Shown: positions 1 to 5,033 of the stretch, one piece after another
Layout: the number at the start of each line of letters is the position of its first letter
Position numbering within the stretch: the stretch's first letter is position 1
Source of the DNA: Planctomycetaceae bacterium
GTDB lineage: Bacteria; Planctomycetota; Planctomycetia; Pirellulales; Pirellulaceae
Length of the DNA stretch: 5,033 nucleotides
Assembly (NCBI GenBank): GCA_003501565.1
Contig: DNPC01000386.1
Location: 1-5,033, forward strand
Direction: 5' to 3'
Translations under genes and position numbers: made by a program
Notes under the pieces: model-generated
The model's input: the letters and a program-made list of their open reading frames with translations, nothing else
Database searches by the model: none
What the model was told of the DNA's origin: nothing

Positions 1-866
1 TTGACAACGGCTTCCGCGACGCCCACCGCTTGGTCAGGTGTAACGAAAGCCATCCGTTTGGCGAGCGCTGGAAACGTCTTCTTGGCACTCGGCGTTGTTC
101 CTAGACCGCCGCCAACCGACACGTTGTAGCCGATCACGTTACCGTCACGAACAACCGCCAGAAAACCAAGGTCCTGCGTATAGATGTCAATGCAGTTGTC
201 GTCAGGTTTCGCGATGCCTATCTTAAATTTGCGCGGCAGGTAGGTTGGTCCATAGATCGGCTCTTCTTCCCCACCAGCGAGCAACTCTTTCTCGCCAGTC
301 TCATCATCCTGCAACCACAATTCGTAGTAAGCTCGCGTTTTCGGAGCCAAGTGATCTTTTAGGTCTTCCGTCAGACGGTGCATTTCTTTGTGCACATCGT
401 CGACGAAGGGAGCAGGACAACACATCACGTTGCGATTGACATCGCCGCACGCGGCCAGTGTGCTCAAGTTCACTTCGTTGATCTTACGAATCGCCTCTCG
501 CAGATCAGATTTGACGATTCCGTGCAGCTGCAGTGCTTGGCGGGTGGTGCACTTGAGTGTTGAATTACCCAGCGTGTCGCATAGGTCCAGATGGGCAATC
601 ATCTGTTCTGCCGTCAACCTGCCACCGGGGATCCGAGTTCGGATCATCATGCTGAACTGTTTGACCGACTTGCCGCCCGAATCCTTCTTACCGCGTGCAT
701 CGCGGTCGTCCTGTTGGTAAGTCCCATGGAACTTGAGCAACTGTGTGTTCGGTTTCGCGAACTGGGGATTGTCCGATTCTCGGAGGTCTTCTCCGATGCT
801 GCCTCTAAGTAATTGGCTAGCAACTTTGATCTTTTCAACCGGTGAAACTTTGACTTCGTCGGCCAT
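1..866 (-). CDS. cysI: Assimilatory sulfite reductase, hemoprotein (beta) subunit, partial (C-terminal half beyond left edge)
   Basis: The family reduces sulfite to sulfide with six electrons, using siroheme coupled to a 4Fe-4S cluster, in cytoplasmic cysteine synthesis. I see 288 codons, open at the left edge, which match the first half of CysI/Sir collinearly. Landmarks are KFHGTYQQDDRD (residues 45-56), IRTRIPGGR (75-83), TTRQALQLHG (107-116), GDVNRNV (141-147), PTYLPRKFK (207-215) and VGGGLGTTP (251-259). The four basic residues that hold the siroheme/sulfite anion in E. coli CysI (Arg83, Arg153, Lys215, Lys217) align with R76, R145, K213 and K215, which argues for an active enzyme. The cluster cysteines would lie in the missing half. 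Segments such as ACGDVNRNV and EPIYGPTYLPRKFK resemble plant/cyanobacterial ferredoxin-type Sir as much as NADPH-type CysI, so the electron donor is open. No cysJ or other sulfur gene is visible. ATG 866 is preferred over the in-frame ATG at 884. Nitrite reductase is less likely. Confidence 0.95.
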   Translation of the reverse strand, partial: MADEVKVSPVEKIKVASQLLRGSIGEDLRESDNPQFAKPNTQLLKFHGTYQQDDRDARGKKDSGGKSVKQFSMMIRTRIPGGRLTAEQMIAHLDLCDTLGNSTLKCTTRQALQLHGIVKSDLREAIRKINEVNLSTLAACGDVNRNVMCCPAPFVDDVHKEMHRLTEDLKDHLAPKTRAYYELWLQDDETGEKELLAGGEEEPIYGPTYLPRKFKIGIAKPDDNCIDIYTQDLGFLAVVRDGNVIGYNVSVGGGLGTTPSAKKTFPALAKRMAFVTPDQAVGVAEAVV

Positions 867-876
867 GACGTGACAA

Positions 877-880
877 CTCC
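877..880 (-). promoter_or_regulatory. Shine-Dalgarno site of the sulfite reductase gene
   Basis: On the minus strand GGAG lies 10 bases before ATG 866. Another in-frame ATG sits at 882-884, six codons upstream of 866, preceded by an in-frame TAA at 888-890. The GGAG falls between the two ATGs, so it can serve only 866; I see no comparable site in front of 884. This decides the start by inference. Confidence 0.5.
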
Positions 881-994
881 GCATTCGTTAGCTGCTTGGT
901 ACACCAATCAGCGCAGTTTTCAGTGCCTTCCAAGACCTAGGGACTTCGAAGGGAGAGTGACATTTAAGGGGGCTTCTACCGAGTTGCCTACAAG

Positions 995-1044
995 GCGAGC
1001 CGCGATGATACGCATCGGGCTCGCATTAATTCGTGCCATGCGAG
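995..1044 (-). promoter_or_regulatory. Two mutually exclusive hairpins upstream of the sulfite reductase gene (possible mRNA leader element)
   Basis: Hairpin B pairs 995-1001 with 1018-1024 (7 pairs, GCGAGCC/GGCTCGC) and 1003-1007 with 1013-1017 (5 pairs, CGATG/CATCG). It has one bulged base at 1002 and a 5-base loop. Hairpin A pairs 1020-1026 (CTCGCAT) with 1038-1044 (ATGCGAG) around an 11-base loop. The two share bases 1020-1024, so only one can form at a time. Read toward the sulfite reductase gene, hairpin A is transcribed first and B ends about 129 bases before the start codon. No U-run follows B on either strand, so it is not a standard intrinsic terminator. The pairing is seen in the sequence; a regulatory role is inferred, and the arms could also be a DNA-binding palindrome. 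Confidence 0.4.
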
Positions 1045-1286
1045 GACGCGTTGAGGCAATTCAAGGCGATTGGTAACCGGGAAGCCCAGCAATATTCATA
1101 AGATAGTAAAGCTTTTCCGCCTTTATTGGTAGATCACCCAGCCTGACGCAAATTCACGCGTGTGGGGCCGAGTGGGAGCTAGAAGAGCGGGGATCGTTTT
1201 AGAAATGGGATATCCAGGGACTGAGGAACCGTCATCAGCAGTGGTTTGGATTTGGCTGTCATTAGTGAGAGCCGCGGTGGCTGCCA

Positions 1287-1317
1287 AACCGGGAAATTAG
1301 GGGAAACTTTTCCGGTT
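1287..1317. repeat. Ten-pair inverted repeat upstream of the MaoC-like gene (operator-like)
   Basis: AACCGGGAAA at 1287-1296 pairs with TTTTCCGGTT at 1308-1317 across 11 bases. Nine pairs are Watson-Crick and one is G-T (1293/1311). As DNA it reads as two AACCGG half-sites in opposite orientation. It lies about 20 bases ahead of a candidate -35 box at 1339, where an activator or repressor site would be expected. No U-run follows on the plus strand, so a terminator is unlikely. Function is inferred. Confidence 0.35.
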
Positions 1318-1338
1318 ATCTGCATTGTAGCGGGTTAT

Positions 1339-1366
1339 TTGACGAAGATAGAGGAGCGGTTACAGT
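1339..1366 (+). promoter_or_regulatory. Candidate sigma-70-type promoter for the MaoC-like gene
   Basis: TTGACG (1339-1344) and TACAGT (1361-1366) are separated by 16 bases, matching the -35 and -10 consensus at 5/6 and 4/6 positions. It would give a 5' leader of about 145 bases before the start at 1520. Such matches arise by chance, and consensus promoters are poorly defined in many non-model phyla, so this is tentative. Confidence 0.22.
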
Positions 1367-1509
1367 TAGTGCTCGCTGTGGGACCAGCGTTTGGGCCGCA
1401 AAACGTCTTTCCGTATCGTGCTGCAGCCGATCGCTGGCCTGCCGATTCCGTCGGTAGCTGGAAGTCTGGCAACGCCGCAGACGAGGGCGGAACAACCACA
1501 AGTGGATCG

Positions 1510-1515
1510 AAGGTG
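1510..1515 (+). promoter_or_regulatory. Shine-Dalgarno-like site of the MaoC-like gene
   Basis: AAGGTG ends 4 bases before ATG 1520 (AAGG core to ATG spacing 6). The frame stays open upstream to a TTG at 1391, but those 43 extra residues resemble no MaoC N-terminus. This site supports starting at 1520. Confidence 0.45.
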
Positions 1516-1519
1516 CCGA

Positions 1520-2080
1520 ATGGCTGATTATCTGCATTACGAGGATCTGAACCCCGGCGACGAATGGACGAGCCCAGCTCGGACCCTTTTGGAAAGCGAT
1601 ATCGGATCGTTCGCAGGCCTAACCGGCGACTATGACCCGTTGCACACGGATTTCGAACACGCCGCTTCAACATCTTACGGTCGCCCGATTGCCCACGGGT
1701 TACTGGGACTATCTTTTATGGCGGGGCTTTCCAGCACTTGCCCCCGTGTTCGCACCATGGCTTTTGTGCGAATCGAAGATTGGCAGTTTCAGAAGCCCGT
1801 CGTTAGCGGAGACACGGTGCACGTCCGAACTCGCATCGAATCCATGAGCCCGAAGGGCCGCCGCGCAGGCGAAGTCGTTTGGGACCGACAGCTCATTAAT
1901 CAACGCGGGGAAGTAGTCCAGTCTGGACTCATCGTTACGCTGGTGTCCGCTCGCGAGTTTTTGCCACGCCAGAGCAAGCAAACGCAAAGAAAATTGGAAA
2001 AATTCTCGGCAGCCGAAGCTCCTCAAGCCCCCCACCTCAACAGAATCAGAGCGCGGGGAAGTGCCGTCGATCGCCACTAG
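1520..2080 (+). CDS. MaoC-like (R-specific enoyl-CoA hydratase/dehydratase fold) protein
   Basis: The 186-residue product has the single hot-dog domain of MaoC/PhaJ-type hydratases (about residues 8-143). Characterised members add water to 2-enoyl-CoA, or dehydrate 3-hydroxyacyl-CoA, in the cytoplasm. The hydratase signature is clear: FAGLTGDYDPLHTD (31-44) followed by A48/A49 and RPIAHGLLGLSFMAGL (55-70). D37 and H42 match the catalytic Asp-His pair of PhaJ (Asp31/His36); the Asn usual two residues after the Asp is D39 here. Later elements (VRIEDWQFQKPVVSGDTVHVRT, 83-104; strand GEVVQSGLIVTLV, 130-142) fit the fold. Residues 144-186 form a polar, basic tail beyond the normal end of the family. 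The start is ATG 1520 because similarity begins there. The gene stands alone, divergent from sulfite reductase, so context gives no substrate. Family confidence is high; substrate unknown. Confidence 0.85.
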   Translation: MADYLHYEDLNPGDEWTSPARTLLESDIGSFAGLTGDYDPLHTDFEHAASTSYGRPIAHGLLGLSFMAGLSSTCPRVRTMAFVRIEDWQFQKPVVSGDTVHVRTRIESMSPKGRRAGEVVWDRQLINQRGEVVQSGLIVTLVSAREFLPRQSKQTQRKLEKFSAAEAPQAPHLNRIRARGSAVDRH

Positions 2081-2381
2081 ATGCGACCAGCCAAACCGCC
2101 CAGAGCCCCTGGTCTCTATATTCTTCCAGCTCGATTTCATTTCGTGCATATCTAGCACAACCACGCCAACGTGATCGATCGCCCCCGTGCGATACGCGTA
2201 AGAGCTGACCAGCCTTCTTTGAGGGACTGCTTCGTTCCTCCTGCCAGTTTGCCGCCAAAGTTTCCGTTGTCGGAAGAACCTGGTAGAGCGACCACCGCAC
2301 ATCCAGCAAAAGCTAGCGGTGTGCATTTCGTGATAGAACGCCAATAGCTAGCAAACCGACTTCTAGGGTACGCGCCCTCGG

Positions 2382-2409
2382 TTGCCAGGTCGAATAGCTT
2401 GCGTATACT
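2382..2409 (+). promoter_or_regulatory. Candidate sigma-70-type promoter upstream of the thioredoxin-like gene
   Basis: TTGCCA (2382-2387) and TATACT (2404-2409) are separated by 16 bases and each match the -35/-10 consensus at 5 of 6 positions, the best such pair I noticed in the window. Transcription would begin near 2416, leaving a 5' leader of about 280 bases before the thioredoxin-like gene, or transcribing a small RNA within the gap. Prediction by eye only. Confidence 0.3.
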
Positions 2410-2683
2410 CGCTCGGACCTGTGATCGTCACGCGCGACGCAATTCATCAGAATTTGCTTATCCCTAAACTCAACTCGACTTATCAATCCACGACGAGGGA
2501 TGCTGACGTAAGGACACTCGTTTGCGAAGACGGCTCCAAAGCTGAATCGGTGCAGCAGTTTTCGCAAGCTGGATAAAGCCCAGGCAGTACGGATGATCTG
2601 GCTCTTTTTCGACTTCATCGCATCACTTTGATGGAAGTTCGATAGGGAAGCAACAACGACATCCGCAGAATGTCTAACTAGAT

Positions 2684-2687
2684 AAGG
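2684..2687 (+). promoter_or_regulatory. Shine-Dalgarno site of the thioredoxin-like gene
   Basis: AAGG lies 8 bases before ATG 2696. Another ATG at 2688 directly abuts this site and is in a different frame, so 2696 is the sensible start; it also puts a signal peptide at the N-terminus. Confidence 0.5.
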
Positions 2688-2695
2688 ATGGCGAT

Positions 2696-3217
2696 ATGCT
2701 TAGATTTGCACTGACGCTGAAGGCGGCTTCGATTCTCGTTCTCTCAGCCGGGCTGGCAGGGGCTACGGGCCCGGCGGTCGGCGAAGAAGAACTCGGAAGC
2801 AAAGCAAAGAAAATCGAAGAGCCTAAGAAGGATGCGGAGGCAAAGGGCAAGAACGAAAAGCCTCTTAAATACGAAGAGGCCCTGAAGAAGTCGCAAAAAG
2901 AAGAAAAGCCGTTGCTGATTTTGGTTGGAGCCCGTTGGTGTGCATCCTGCGAAATCATGAAGAACGAAACCATCGAGCCTATGAAGAAGGCCGGTGAGCT
3001 AGACAACGTAATCTACACCCATGTCGACAAAGACAAGCGTCCGGAGCTGGCCGAGCAACTGATGAAGGGGGCAACGCTCCCGCAAGTCGTGCTCTTCTCA
3101 AAACGCTCGGGAGCGTGGAAGCGATTCAGCCTCACTGGAATGCAAAGTCGCACTCGTATGACTGAGCTGTTCGGTAGAGCCAAGATTGCTATCCGTAACA
3201 AGTCGCAATTGCGGTAG
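2696..3217 (+). CDS. Exported thioredoxin-fold protein with WCASC active site
   Basis: The 173-residue product begins with a signal peptide or membrane anchor: R3 and K9, then a hydrophobic run to about residue 22, with AGA (21-23) a plausible cleavage site. Next is a Lys/Glu-rich, probably extended linker (about 30-70). The thioredoxin-like domain then starts with KPLLILVGARWCASCEIMKN (71-90). The motif is W81-C82-A-S-C85, and T127-L-P129 supplies the expected cis-proline before strand VVLF. The domain is close to the minimal thioredoxin length and resembles the Thioredoxin_7/DsbD C-terminal group rather than cytoplasmic thioredoxin (CGPC). I infer a periplasmic or membrane-tethered dithiol reductase or oxidase; the partner is unknown. 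The gene stands alone, convergent with rtcR, with no dsbD or cytochrome c maturation gene beside it. The C-terminus is basic (RAKIAIRNKSQLR). Confidence 0.85.
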   Translation: MLRFALTLKAASILVLSAGLAGATGPAVGEEELGSKAKKIEEPKKDAEAKGKNEKPLKYEEALKKSQKEEKPLLILVGARWCASCEIMKNETIEPMKKAGELDNVIYTHVDKDKRPELAEQLMKGATLPQVVLFSKRSGAWKRFSLTGMQSRTRMTELFGRAKIAIRNKSQLR

Positions 3218-3232
3218 TGCTAGTCGCCCTGA

Positions 3233-3263
3233 CCAAACCGTCGGCACAATTGCTCTGGTTTGG
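3233..3263 (+). terminator. Hairpin just after the thioredoxin-like gene, possible weak terminator
   Basis: CCAAACC (3233-3239) pairs with GGTTTGG (3257-3263), and inside it GCA (3244-3246) pairs with TGC (3251-3253) around a 4-base loop. It begins 16 bases after the stop codon at 3217, where a terminator would be expected, and lies between two convergent genes. No T-run follows on the plus strand and none on the minus strand side, so it is not a canonical intrinsic terminator. It may instead protect the mRNA 3' end. Confidence 0.25.
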
Positions 3264-3443
3264 GACCGACACTAAGTTGGCTTGGCAATGAGTTGACTCA
3301 ACAAAGAGGTGACTCGGCATTAGACAGTAAGAACCTTGCCATCTGCGGCAGTCATGGTGGCAATGGCGTTGGAAGTAGCAGATCGCGGGCGGTAGGACCA
3401 CAGGTCACAGGATCGCCACCCCATGGTGTACTGACGATCGCGG

Positions 3444-5033
3444 TTACTGCGGTCGTAGATCCGCCCAGTTCAGATCAAATCTGGCCAAGTACTTCCTGAG
3501 GCGATCTGCATCGTTCGCCTTTTGCTTGCTAAGCCGCGAGTGAGCAAAGAGTTTCCGGCCAGCATCGGACAAACTAGAGCTTCTTTGGCAGACGCTAACC
3601 ACATCGGCTAGCTGCACCAGGTCGAATCGGTCGAGTTTCGAACATGCAGATTCACTCAAGTAGCGTCTGAGCACCTGCATGGCAGAAGCGGTATCTCCCT
3701 GCAGACCGCTGGTGTTGCCGAGCTTCCAATTGCTCGATGTATCGCGTAGCCGCTTAAGCTCTTGCCGGACATCCTCGGTGGTAATTCGTCCAGAATCAGC
3801 CAGCGTCGCCATACGTGAAATCGAACTGCTCAAGTCTCGGAAATTCCCTACCCAGGCAGCTGCTTCGCTATTTGCAAACTCCAGATACTGCTGCCGCGCT
3901 TCCTTGTTGATGGTGACTTTCCGGTTGTTGGTTCGCTCAAATCGATCCAGCTCAAAATCAATATTCGGATCGATATCTTCGCGGCGTTGGGCTAGCCCCG
4001 GTAATTCGAAATGCCAAAGGTTGATTCGAGCGAGTAAGTCCTCACGGAACTTCCCTGCAACCACTTGCTCAGCCAAGTCGCGGTTGGTGCCAGCAATTAC
4101 CTGAAAATCACTTTGCGCCGCTTGGTCTGAACCGACTGGCCAGAACACTTTTTCCTCGATTGCTTTGAGGAGCATTGCTTGTTCGTCGAGTCCGAGTTCT
4201 CCGATCTCATCCAAGAAAAGGACGCCACCATCTGCGGTTTTAAGCAGCCCAGGTCGATCCTCAGTTGCACCAGTGAATGCCCCTCGCCTGTGTCCAAACA
4301 ACGTCGACATCGCCTGTTCACCACGCAGTGTCGCACAGTTGACTTCGACAAAGCTGCCCAGCACTAGATTGCGGTTTTGCTTCAACTGAAAAATCCGCTT
4401 CGCCAACAGGCTCTTACCCGCACCGGTGGGGCCTGTTAGCAAGATCGGAGCTTTGGTTAGCAGGCAAACTCTTTCGATTTGTTCGATTAGCTCGTTAAAA
4501 GACTCGCTCCGCGTCGAGATGCCGCCCTTTAGGAATTGAACACTTTCCTGCGCCTGCTGCTGGAACCTTGTGGCCAACGCATCATACTTTGACAGGTCCA
4601 AATCAATCATCTTGATTGTTCCCGAAGCCGCACCTGATGCACGGCGTGGCGGCGACGATTGCAGCAAGCGGCCGGGTAAGTGCCTCGATTCAGTCAGTAA
4701 GAACAGGCAGATTTGTGCAACATGCGTCCCGGTCGTGATGTGAATCAAGTAGTCTTCGCGTTCCACGTCAAATTCGTAGGTATTCGCAAAGTCATGCAAA
4801 CATGCGAACACTTCTTCGAAATCCCATGGGTCTTCAAACTCGATCGCGTGCTGCCGTAGCTCGGTTTCCGGTGACGTCGTACCGATGTCTGCCGACACTT
4901 GATCCGTGAGCCGCTGGTGTTTTTTGTCAAACAGTAGCTCGAAGCGATCAACCACAAAGTCGTCGTGCTGACAAATTGCAACGCTCGGTCGCCAAGCTTG
5001 CCAGCGATCGCCGCGCCGAGGCGAACGATCCAG
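3444..5033 (-). CDS. rtcR: RtcR, CARF-domain sigma-54-dependent activator of RNA repair genes (5' end beyond right edge)
   Basis: 529 residues are visible, open at the right edge; comparison with E. coli RtcR (532 residues) suggests about 14 N-terminal codons are missing. The internal GTG at 4955 is not the start, because the 26 codons to its right (RWQAWRPSVAICQHDD) also match RtcR. Counting from the edge, residues 1 to about 150 are the CARF sensor domain, with DPWDFEEVFACLHDFA (68-83) and DYLIHITTGTHVAQ (94-107). The AAA+ domain follows: Walker A GPTGAGKS (201-208), the sigma-54 contact loop GAFTGA (251-256), Walker B GGVLFLDE (269-276) and an arginine-finger region FREDLLARINLW (329-340). 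A Fis-like helix-turn-helix ends the protein (about 477-516). All core motifs are intact. In studied bacteria the CARF domain holds the ATPase inactive until it senses RNA with a 2',3'-cyclic phosphate end, whereupon rtcBA is transcribed. Those genes usually lie divergent, so to the right. Confidence 0.96.
   Translation of the reverse strand: MDRSPRRGDRWQAWRPSVAICQHDDFVVDRFELLFDKKHQRLTDQVSADIGTTSPETELRQHAIEFEDPWDFEEVFACLHDFANTYEFDVEREDYLIHITTGTHVAQICLFLLTESRHLPGRLLQSSPPRRASGAASGTIKMIDLDLSKYDALATRFQQQAQESVQFLKGGISTRSESFNELIEQIERVCLLTKAPILLTGPTGAGKSLLAKRIFQLKQNRNLVLGSFVEVNCATLRGEQAMSTLFGHRRGAFTGATEDRPGLLKTADGGVLFLDEIGELGLDEQAMLLKAIEEKVFWPVGSDQAAQSDFQVIAGTNRDLAEQVVAGKFREDLLARINLWHFELPGLAQRREDIDPNIDFELDRFERTNNRKVTINKEARQQYLEFANSEAAAWVGNFRDLSSSISRMATLADSGRITTEDVRQELKRLRDTSSNWKLGNTSGLQGDTASAMQVLRRYLSESACSKLDRFDLVQLADVVSVCQRSSSLSDAGRKLFAHSRLSKQKANDADRLRKYLARFDLNWADLRPQ

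Larger units (their letters stand above)
867..1519. other. Divergent intergenic region between sulfite reductase and MaoC-like gene
   Basis: This 653-base spacer separates two divergently transcribed genes and should hold both promoters. Short open frames in it (for example 1246-1527 on the plus strand) have no recognisable domain, no good ribosome site and no conserved-looking composition, so I do not call them. An AT-richer patch lies at about 1090-1130. I found no tRNA, no known riboswitch core and no convincing promoter for the minus-strand gene. Two structured elements within it are listed separately. Small perfect palindromes occur at 1155-1162 (CACGCGTG) and 1208-1215 (GGATATCC), too short to interpret. 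Confidence 0.6.
2081..2695. other. Intergenic region with no supported gene
   Basis: This 615-base stretch separates two plus-strand genes. Open frames occur on both strands, for example 2046-2309, 1709-2344 and 2313-2618 minus and 2382-2576 plus. None shows a recognisable domain, good start context or coherent composition. Two of the minus-strand frames run antisense into the MaoC-like gene, one over its conserved core. I see no tRNA, terminator with U-run, tandem repeat or insertion-sequence ends. Minor features are two copies of AGCTAGC (2311-2317 and 2346-2352), a small GGG/CCC hairpin around 2366-2378, and the candidate promoter listed separately. It could hold a decayed gene or an unrecognised small RNA. 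Confidence 0.5.

Noticed and set aside
1391..1519. N-terminal extension of the MaoC-like protein from a TTG start
   Set aside because: The 43 extra residues match nothing in the family and would need a rare start; ATG 1520 has a Shine-Dalgarno-like site and begins exactly where similarity begins.
2046..2309. Minus-strand frame considered as a transposase remnant
   Set aside because: No DDE motif, no terminal inverted repeats and no target duplication could be found; resemblance to any transposase was not specific.
1709..2344. Long (211-codon) minus-strand open frame antisense to the MaoC-like gene
   Set aside because: It runs antisense through the conserved core and tail of a clearly real gene, has no recognisable domain and no ribosome site, and its residues look random.
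2311..2352. Two AGCTAGC copies considered as a recombination or repeat element
   Set aside because: Seven bases containing a self-complementary six-mer recur easily by chance; no duplicated flanks or element lies between them.
2313..2618. 101-codon minus-strand frame in the gap and its plus-strand partner at 2382-2576
   Set aside because: Neither has a domain, a good start signal or convincing composition; both strands being open suggests chance.
3281..3300. Possible sigma-54 promoter (TTGGCA...TTGA) downstream of rtcR
   Set aside because: The spacing is one base short and the -12 GC is absent; it also precedes no gene.
3189..3401. 70-codon minus-strand frame with a His/Cys-rich stretch between the thioredoxin-like gene and rtcR
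   Set aside because: It overlaps the 3' end of a real gene in antisense, the His/Cys spacing matches no zinc motif, and no ribosome site is evident.
1..5033. CRISPR array, suggested by the CARF domain of RtcR
   Set aside because: No regularly spaced direct repeats are present anywhere in the window, and the CARF domain here belongs to a known RNA-repair regulator.

Overview
The window holds four protein genes, two of them cut by its edges, separated by long stretches with no convincing gene. By eye the base composition is moderate, slightly over half G+C. Isolated genes with wide spacers, a lone sulfite reductase hemoprotein, a secreted thioredoxin-like protein with a Lys/Glu-rich linker and an RtcR regulator together suggest a Gram-negative-type environmental bacterium. 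My best guess is a planctomycete of the Rhodopirellula/Pirellulaceae type, but this is inference; nothing in the window fixes the taxonomy.

Layout: (1) 1-866, minus strand: N-terminal half of an assimilatory sulfite reductase hemoprotein (CysI/Sir family), running off the left edge. (2) 867-1519: divergent spacer with two prominent inverted-repeat structures. One, at 995-1044, is a pair of mutually exclusive hairpins on the sulfite reductase side. The other, at 1287-1317, is a ten-pair inverted repeat just ahead of a candidate promoter for the next gene. (3) 1520-2080, plus strand: a MaoC-like hydratase/dehydratase with an unusual basic C-terminal tail. (4) 2081-2695: a 615-base gap with no supported gene but one good-looking promoter candidate. 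(5) 2696-3217, plus strand: an exported thioredoxin-fold protein with a WCASC active site. (6) 3218-3443: convergent spacer with a hairpin just past the thioredoxin gene. (7) 3444-5033, minus strand: RtcR, a sigma-54-dependent activator with an N-terminal CARF sensor domain. It lacks only about its first 14 codons, which lie beyond the right edge.

The genes do not form one pathway or operon. The most interesting is rtcR. In characterised bacteria its product senses damaged RNA through a CARF domain (the fold used by CRISPR ancillary proteins to sense cyclic oligoadenylates) and switches on the rtcBA RNA-repair genes. Those targets are usually divergent from rtcR, so they would lie just right of this window. 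The other genes (sulfur assimilation, acyl-CoA or related hydration, periplasmic redox) look like independent housekeeping or accessory functions.
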